Part shown: positions 55,317 through 60,344 of the stretch, one piece after another | How the letters are laid out: the number at the start of each line of letters is the position of its first letter | Numbering within the stretch: position 1 is the first letter of the stretch | Assembly (NCBI RefSeq): GCF_902143375.2 | Contig: NZ_CABFVA020000021.1 | Location: 1 to 60,344 of the forward strand | Source: Methylacidimicrobium tartarophylax | Lineage (GTDB): Bacteria; Verrucomicrobiota; Verrucomicrobiia; Methylacidiphilales; Methylacidiphilaceae | Direction of reading: 5' to 3' | DNA: 60,344 nt | The notes under the pieces: model-generated | The model's database searches: none | Told to the model about the DNA's origin: nothing | What the model saw: the letters and a program-made list of their open reading frames with translations, nothing else | Position numbers and translations under genes: made by a program

Positions 55317-56534
55317 TTATCCGTCAGGATGCGGATGGCTCTGCTGCGCAAATTTCTCTTGAAGTCTCGATAACTGGCGGCTGCTTGCCGGCATGTTCAC
55401 GCCAAGCAGAGCCCGCAGGCCGTCCGCGAGGTCGGACGAGCGGACGAGATCGATTCCCTTCCGCCTGGCGTATTCAACCACCTCCGCCGGCAAGGCGCTT
55501 CTCCGGACGCAAATTGTCCGGCCGAGAAGGCCACCCGCGTCCTGGATCGATAAGAGGTCGAGCTTCAACGCCTTGAGTTGGCCGATGGAGAGCTCATCCC
55601 GAATCCGAGCAAGAAGTCCCGCAAACCTCTCCATCGAAACCCGATTTCTTTGGAACTGGTCTTCCAACGCGTCAACCAGCTCTTCGGTCGGGCGCTTGTC
55701 CTTGCAATCCACAAGCCAAAGCCTCCCACCGAAATTGAAGAGCAGGTCGATCTCTTCGTGGGGTAAAGCGGTCGAAACGCCCATGGCGCTTTTCACCTTG
55801 AGCCGGAGGCTCCGCCGGATGCGATGGACGCCGAGCTTGAGCAGCACGACGGCAGTGTTGTACTCAAGCCGGTCTCCCTCCTTGGGAAATCGGTCGCCTT
55901 CGGTCCGATCCTCGATCGACAGGAGTCCCCGTAAGTCTTCTCCTTGGGCGCAACGAGCGGAAATCTCCTCCAGGGAAAGCTCGGCTCCTCTCGCGCTGAG
56001 TCCGAGGAGCTGGCCTTTTCGCTCCAATTCCGAAGCTTCGATTTGGCAGCGGAGGAGATCCAACGGATCGAGGGCATCCGCAACGTGGCCGTCCAAGGAC
56101 TCCTCCCGTGTGCTGGTCTCGTCGTGATTCGGAAAAAACCAGATCAGCCGACTCCCCCGCTCCAGATAAAACGAGGGGATATGGCGCCGGCTCGCCCACT
56201 GGAAAGCGGCCGTCGCCATCAGCTTGTTCCCACCCGTGAAATGGAGAAGGCTTCTTTGGGAATCGACTTCCAGCGTTTCCAATCGATGCACAATTCCTTC
56301 GAAGTCGTGATAAGGAATTTCCTCCATCTTCGTTCCCCCTTTGGGAACAAGGCCGGACGCATCGAAAAATCTCTTGAGTCGCTGCGCGGGGTCTTTCGAC
56401 TCGGCCCTGTTCTCGCTATGGAGCAAGACGACACGAGCCGGTCGGAGATGCAGGACGGCGAGCACCTGCGGCCAAATCTGGCGGCTGGCGAGAGTGAGGA
56501 GAGTCGGATTTTGCGGCAGAATCAGCGGCATCAT
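55317..56534 (-). CDS. CARF-nuclease effector, Card1/Can2-like
   Basis: The protein of 405 residues starts with a DUF1887-type CARF domain (NPTLLTLASRQIWPQVLAVL, PARVVLLHSE, LLHFTGGNKLMATAAFQWAS). A winged-helix-like linker follows, and then a PD-(D/E)xK nuclease (EYNTAVVLLKLGVHRI, EEIDLLFNFGGRLWLVDCKD, where the Asp of EID and the DCK triad are the expected catalytic residues). Card1/Can2 proteins are switched on by cyclic tetra-adenylate to cut DNA and RNA. The ATGATG start at 56534 overlaps the cmr1 stop, so it should be co-translated with the Cmr complex. Confidence 0.85.
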   Translation of the reverse strand: MMPLILPQNPTLLTLASRQIWPQVLAVLHLRPARVVLLHSENRAESKDPAQRLKRFFDASGLVPKGGTKMEEIPYHDFEGIVHRLETLEVDSQRSLLHFTGGNKLMATAAFQWASRRHIPSFYLERGSRLIWFFPNHDETSTREESLDGHVADALDPLDLLRCQIEASELERKGQLLGLSARGAELSLEEISARCAQGEDLRGLLSIEDRTEGDRFPKEGDRLEYNTAVVLLKLGVHRIRRSLRLKVKSAMGVSTALPHEEIDLLFNFGGRLWLVDCKDKRPTEELVDALEDQFQRNRVSMERFAGLLARIRDELSIGQLKALKLDLLSIQDAGGLLGRTICVRRSALPAEVVEYARRKGIDLVRSSDLADGLRALLGVNMPASSRQLSRLQEKFAQQSHPHPDG

Positions 56535-57391
56535 GGTTGGGGAAACACCTTTTCCAAGACAGATCCGACCGATGAAGTACGCCGGACCTCTTCCCCAACC
56601 ACGCACTTGTGAGGCGCCTCAAAAAGCATCAGATAATACTCTTTCTCTGCGAGCTTGAGTGGCCGGAAATAGACAGCACTCGTCTGTCGCGGTGGATAAT
56701 AGGCACGAAACTCCGACGGTAGACTAGAGTAGCCAAGAGGGCTAGGCCTCATCGCGGAGAAGGATTTTCGGAGAGGGTCTCTTAGTTTTTCTTCGGCCAG
56801 CTTCACGATGCCTCGCCAAGAATCCCGTTTCTCCTCCCAGAAAAAGCGGAAATGGAATCCGGCGGGTTTCAAAATGGCATTCGCCGTTTTTTCATATTCT
56901 TCTCTCTCTCCATCGAATCCACTCACCCGGAAAGCTCCGGCACAACGAGTCATCCGATAGCCGATCGCGCCAAAACGGCAAAAGGCTCTCCAAGCGTCTT
57001 TCCAGCGCTTCTCGAGATCCGAATCAAGAGATCGACGGAAGAAGATCTCTACTTTGGCTTTGCTTCCCGGAGGGAGCGCGCCATCGGCTTGCCACCTCTG
57101 CGGATTGCTCCTGATGAAGTACCAGATGTAACTTCCAACACTCCAACCTGCCCAGTCCCGATCTCCCCCATCTGGTGACTCCACAATACGGACCGCCACG
57201 CAGGAAGCGCGCGCCGAGTCTCCGATACATCCAAACAAACACGCTTCCTCCTCCCTGCTTCCTCCCAATGCTCGAAACCACCAGCGCAACTGGCCTCTAA
57301 TGGTGGAGGCTCGCAGCTCCGCCTTGGCCGGATCGGCTCCCCCACAGAAGCACGGGGTCAGGAATTCGAATTCGTAGGGTTCAGGACTCAC
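56531..57391 (-). CDS. cmr1: Type III-B RAMP protein Cmr1
   Basis: Cmr1 (Cas7-like) caps the Cmr complex near the 3' end of the crRNA. The Cmr1 signature FEFLTPCFCGGADPAKAELR then ASTIRGQLRWWFRALGG is at the N-terminus, and CRFGAIGYRMTRCAGAF is the glycine-rich part. The GTG at 57391 overlaps the cmr6 stop (GTGA) and gives 286 residues starting just before the signature; longer open sequence to 57550 lies inside cmr6. Confidence 0.9.
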   Translation of the reverse strand: MSPEPYEFEFLTPCFCGGADPAKAELRASTIRGQLRWWFRALGGSREEEACLFGCIGDSARASCVAVRIVESPDGGDRDWAGWSVGSYIWYFIRSNPQRWQADGALPPGSKAKVEIFFRRSLDSDLEKRWKDAWRAFCRFGAIGYRMTRCAGAFRVSGFDGEREEYEKTANAILKPAGFHFRFFWEEKRDSWRGIVKLAEEKLRDPLRKSFSAMRPSPLGYSSLPSEFRAYYPPRQTSAVYFRPLKLAEKEYYLMLFEAPHKCVVGEEVRRTSSVGSVLEKVFPQP

Positions 57392-58680
57392 GGCAGCCTC
57401 CTCCCGAACTTTTCGGTCAGATTCTGGAGGCCTTTGAGAACACTGGACTTGGGATTCGACCTTTCTTTTTGGTAAAGATCGGGATTCTGCACGGTAAGGA
57501 AATGGAGCAGAGTGAGCTGGTACCCCTCGTTCCTGTCCGCTTCGCTCCAATACTGCTCCTCATACTTAAATCGGTTGATCCTCCCCCGGAGCTGGTCCTC
57601 CCTCTCCTTGGCAAGAACTTCCAGCCAATTCGGATCCGGCGTAAGGGTTGCCCGCTTCCGAGCGCGCTCGCTCTCCTCCAGCTCTTTGGTCAGATCTTTT
57701 CGATATTCCTCTTGGACTTCGTCCGAGCAATCGAACCAGCCGTAGCCCGCCGCCGTCTTGGCACCGATGCCGAATTCTTCGAGGCCGGCTTTCAACCAGT
57801 CCCTCGCTGTCGCCCCCAGATCTTCCCCGCCCCGGGGAACCGCCTGGACCGGAAAAGCAAAGACAGCGTCGGGAGCCACGGCGCAAAAGGAGACCGGGTT
57901 TGGGTCCTCGCAATCGAGCGCGACATCCATCTTTTCGTCCCCGCTGTAGTACTCCGGATGATGGCAAGTCACGACATCGAGTTCCAGGTCCTTCCTCGGC
58001 AAGGAATGAACGTAAGCCGGAAGGAAGCGGACCGTACCTGCGAAGTTGGGGAGAGCTTCCGAAGCAGGTCGCCCAGGTTGCGGCCTTCTACCGAGTCTTT
58101 CGCAGAGGCGCTGCGCCGTCGTTTCCCGGATTGCTTCCCAATCTTCCCCTTGGCACCCGTAAGCAAAGTCGGAAGAGACGTCATCCGGGTCGCCCGCGCT
58201 CCAATCGCCTTCCCTCCACCCGAATGCCAAGGCGATGATCCCAAGAAGGACAGCCTTCTCCTTTGCCGACTCCTTCAAAAGTTTATGGATCGCGGCTCTG
58301 CGTGCGCAACCTTTGATCGCGCTGCCGGGAATATATGGAAGCCCGAAGCGATCCAGGCAGAGCCCGGCGTTTTCCATGACCCCTCCCGCCATGTTCACCA
58401 GGAGACGGGAGCGGAGCCGACCGAAGAGGAGATCGCTGGGCCGGAAGAGAGAGAGGACAAACTCCTTCCAAGCCTTTTGCCGCTCCTTGGCAAAGCATGG
58501 CCCAGTTTCAATCACCTTTTTCCAAAACTTCGATCGGTCTTCTTTTTTGAATTTCGGATTAACAAAACGATCGAGAAGGAGCGAACGGGAGTCGCACTCC
58601 AGCTTCCCATTGCGTTCCAGGACAGCGCGGGTATCGCTTGCCAAATGCCACGTGACCTCTTTTTCCTTGGGAGGTTTCAC
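57388..58680 (-). CDS. cmr6: Type III-B RAMP protein Cmr6
   Basis: Cmr6 is a Cas7-like subunit next to Cmr1. The family motif RLLVNMAGGVMENAGLCLDR then FGLPYIPGSAIKGCARRAA is clear near residue 100, and the glycine-rich loop is EFGIGAKTAAGYGWFD. The C-terminal 90 residues are a charged helical extension longer than in most Cmr6 proteins. The GTG at 58680 is favoured by an AGGAG eight bases upstream; an ATG at 58698 overlapping cmr5 is possible. Confidence 0.9.
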   Translation of the reverse strand: MKPPKEKEVTWHLASDTRAVLERNGKLECDSRSLLLDRFVNPKFKKEDRSKFWKKVIETGPCFAKERQKAWKEFVLSLFRPSDLLFGRLRSRLLVNMAGGVMENAGLCLDRFGLPYIPGSAIKGCARRAAIHKLLKESAKEKAVLLGIIALAFGWREGDWSAGDPDDVSSDFAYGCQGEDWEAIRETTAQRLCERLGRRPQPGRPASEALPNFAGTVRFLPAYVHSLPRKDLELDVVTCHHPEYYSGDEKMDVALDCEDPNPVSFCAVAPDAVFAFPVQAVPRGGEDLGATARDWLKAGLEEFGIGAKTAAGYGWFDCSDEVQEEYRKDLTKELEESERARKRATLTPDPNWLEVLAKEREDQLRGRINRFKYEEQYWSEADRNEGYQLTLLHFLTVQNPDLYQKERSNPKSSVLKGLQNLTEKFGRRLP

Positions 58681-58681
58681 G

Positions 58682-59029
58682 TCACTTCTCCTGGTCATTC
58701 CTGGCGAAGCGCTTGAGATAGACGAGGTAGGCCAGCGCCTCCTCGGTGGCGAGCCGCAGATTAAGCGAGTTCTTGGTCGAAAGCTCGTCGAGCATTTCTT
58801 CGGCAGAGCGCTTCTTGGTAAGCTTGCGGTTGGCCAAATGGTCAGCGATGGCATCCATCGCAGCCGCCATTCTGCTTCGCGAACGGCCATCCAGGGCGAA
58901 GGCCGCCGTGGCGAGCAAGCCGTTACCCAGAATGAGGGCCGGAAGCTTGCTTACGTCCTGCCGGCTGAAGTTTTTCTCTTTGCTTTGCTTAAGAGCGTGG
59001 CACGCTCTCTCCTGCTCCAGGTTTTGCAT
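58682..59029 (-). CDS. cmr5: Type III-B small subunit Cmr5 (Cas11)
   Basis: Cmr5 forms the minor filament of the Cmr complex. The 115-residue all-helical protein begins MQNLEQERACHALKQSKEKN and has KLPALILGNGLLATAAFALD, the typical Cmr5 core. It lies 15 bp downstream of cmr4 and abuts cmr6. Confidence 0.92.
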   Translation of the reverse strand: MQNLEQERACHALKQSKEKNFSRQDVSKLPALILGNGLLATAAFALDGRSRSRMAAAMDAIADHLANRKLTKKRSAEEMLDELSTKNSLNLRLATEEALAYLVYLKRFARNDQEK

Positions 59030-59044
59030 TGTCTCTGCTCCGGT

Positions 59045-60010
59045 TTATGACGCGTCGTCTGCCTCCAGCCGAACCGTGCAGAAGCCGAGTCCGGTTCCCG
59101 CGTCGGCCCCGAACTGGAAAACTCCCTTTTGCTTCTCAAGCATCACACGAAAGGCGTCCCGGGCAGCCCGGGCGGAGCGCCGCGGGCCGCCCCGGAGGTC
59201 CCGCCGCTCCCCGCCAGCGCGAACCAAGACGTAGAACATTGTTTCTCCCGGCACGTTCTCTTGATTGAAGAGAGCGCCGCCTTGGGCCGTTCCGGTGCGA
59301 TCGTCGATCCGCACATGTTGGGCCACTTCGCAGGAAGAACGGGCAAAAAAGCTCGCGGTGGCATCGGAAAGCAGCGCGATCCTCTCCTTCACCGCAGCCC
59401 AAATCGGATCGCCCGGCAGCAAGGATACGAGGACCTGCCCGATCGTCGGGGAAGGCGCCCCGGCGAGCGAGAAAGCATACTCCTCCAAGACCAAGACCTC
59501 TTTTTCTCCCAGGCCGAGGACATCCTTGTTAAAGAAGGCTTCGTCGTCGCTCGGCTCGCGAAGGGTCCCGAACTTCCCGGGTTCTCCGAGGTCTCTCGCG
59601 TACCGCCTTAAAAGGAGAGGAGAGGTCATCCAGGCAAAGCAACCTTTGGCTGACCGGATCGGGAAGGCCAGGAGCTTGGCCTCTGAAAACTGGAGAACGC
59701 CGGCCGAGCCGCCGTCGGAATCCTCGGAGCCGAAAAGCCATTTCCCGTCTTCGCTCCGGAAGATCTTTGCCTCTCCGTTTTCGTTCCAGCAGTCGGCAAA
59801 AACGCCCTTGAGGGTACTTCCGGGAATAATGGGGAAGCCCGTGTGGCGTTCCCGCTGGATCGGCAGATCGATCGCCCCCACCGATGCGCCGGCCCCGACG
59901 TGGAGCGGAGTGCGCGTAAAAAGGTAGAGCGGGGAGCAGAGAGCGATTTCCTCCGCTCCGCTCCGCGATCCTGCGCTCTCCGCATGGTCTTGCTCTCTGG
60001 TATCGCTCAT
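59045..60010 (-). CDS. cmr4: Type III-B backbone RAMP protein Cmr4
   Basis: Cmr4 (Cas7) forms the backbone and cuts target RNA every six bases. The N-terminus has RTPLHVGAGASVGAIDLPIQ with the catalytic Asp at about residue 48, then GFPIIPGSTLKGVFAD. The C-terminus has FQFGADAGTGLGFC, the glycine-rich RAMP loop. The ATG at 60010 is used; a TTG six codons upstream is also open. Confidence 0.93.
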   Translation of the reverse strand: MSDTREQDHAESAGSRSGAEEIALCSPLYLFTRTPLHVGAGASVGAIDLPIQRERHTGFPIIPGSTLKGVFADCWNENGEAKIFRSEDGKWLFGSEDSDGGSAGVLQFSEAKLLAFPIRSAKGCFAWMTSPLLLRRYARDLGEPGKFGTLREPSDDEAFFNKDVLGLGEKEVLVLEEYAFSLAGAPSPTIGQVLVSLLPGDPIWAAVKERIALLSDATASFFARSSCEVAQHVRIDDRTGTAQGGALFNQENVPGETMFYVLVRAGGERRDLRGGPRRSARAARDAFRVMLEKQKGVFQFGADAGTGLGFCTVRLEADDAS

Positions 60011-60087
60011 CTTGGTTGTTCCTCTCAAATCTTAAACCGGTTCCCGCGATTCGGCACTCTTCGCGACGTCGCCGGAGGTCGCCGCAC

Positions 60088-60344
60088 CTCATTCTTTCCC
60101 ATACTCCTCCTCGTAAGGCCGCCAAGGGCCGCAGCAGCCGAGACCCAAGCCTTTTTCTCCCAGGAAATCGGAACGGCATCGTCCATGAAGGGCAGTGGCG
60201 AGCTTCCGTGCGTCCTCTTCGGTGTCCGCCTCGAAGTAGTAGACCGACCCCGCCGGAACCGAGAGAAGAGTGGCCTTGGCTCCGCCGCTTCGCGCGGTTT
60301 CGGAGTCCTTGCGATAGAGCAGATCCCAGCCGCCGATCGGCTCC
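60088..60344 (-). CDS. cmr3: Type III-B RAMP protein Cmr3, C-terminal part
   Basis: Only the last 84 codons are inside the window. The translation includes EPIGGWDLLYRKDSE, ATLLSVPAGSVYYFEADTEED and EKGLGLGCCGPWRPYEEEYG, which is the Cmr3 (Cas5-like) C-terminal pattern, where Cmr3 binds the crRNA 5' handle. The gene continues past the right edge, and cmr2/cas10 should lie beyond it. It is 77 bp upstream of cmr4. Confidence 0.85.

Overview
The window looks like a chromosomal segment of a GC-rich bacterium (roughly 60% GC by eye). The gene content and several protein variants fit a Verrucomicrobiota member, possibly a Methylacidiphilales-type acidophile. That placement is inference, because no rRNA or other taxonomic marker is present.

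Layout. Positions 1-11.3 kb hold housekeeping genes: glycyl-tRNA synthetase (cut by the window edge), an AsmA-like envelope protein, valS, and a dnaG-rpoD-recA block on the minus strand. Positions 11.3-15 kb hold a DUF362 protein, mazG, an M14-type deacylase/peptidase and an acyltransferase. Positions 15-19.2 kb are an arsenic resistance island: a thioredoxin-type arsC, and arsA-arsD-acr3 divergent from arsR. Positions 19.3-30 kb are a long, tightly packed minus-strand run transcribed pyrB-pyrC-carA-trpD-htrA-secA-cinA-aat. Positions 30.2-35 kb run on the plus strand: leuD-leuB with a clear terminator, a fused double Lrp/siroheme-decarboxylase-like protein, and a SulP transporter. Positions 35-48.1 kb hold an atypical AT-richer membrane protein, a DUF3088 protein, a giant indolepyruvate:ferredoxin oxidoreductase, a coiled-coil/TPR protein, an XRE/ImmA-like regulator, pyruvate dehydrogenase E2 and E3, a beta-hydroxyacid dehydrogenase and a pterin carbinolamine dehydratase.

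The last 12 kb is a type III-B (Cmr) CRISPR-Cas locus, read right to left: cmr3 (partial), cmr4, cmr5, cmr6, cmr1, a Card1/Can2-like CARF-nuclease, a Csx3-ATPase fusion, a broken PP2C-type protein phosphatase, an NE0113-family CARF protein (predicted ring nuclease), a frameshifted cas1, cas2, a leader, and an array of 24 repeats with 23 spacers. cmr2/cas10 would lie beyond the right edge.

How the CRISPR genes would work together. The Cmr complex, guided by crRNAs, would detect foreign RNA and make cyclic oligoadenylate through Cas10. The CARF nuclease would be the effector. Csx3 and the NE0113 protein would be two candidate off-switches or further sensors. The ATPase domain fused to Csx3 and the adjacent PP2C phosphatase are the unexplained part and the best candidate for something new. 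cas1 and the PP2C gene both carry frame disruptions, so either adaptation and the accessory module are decaying, or this stretch has assembly errors. One spacer reads in frame like the N-terminus of an IS605/IS607-type TnpB protein, with the crRNA antisense to the message.
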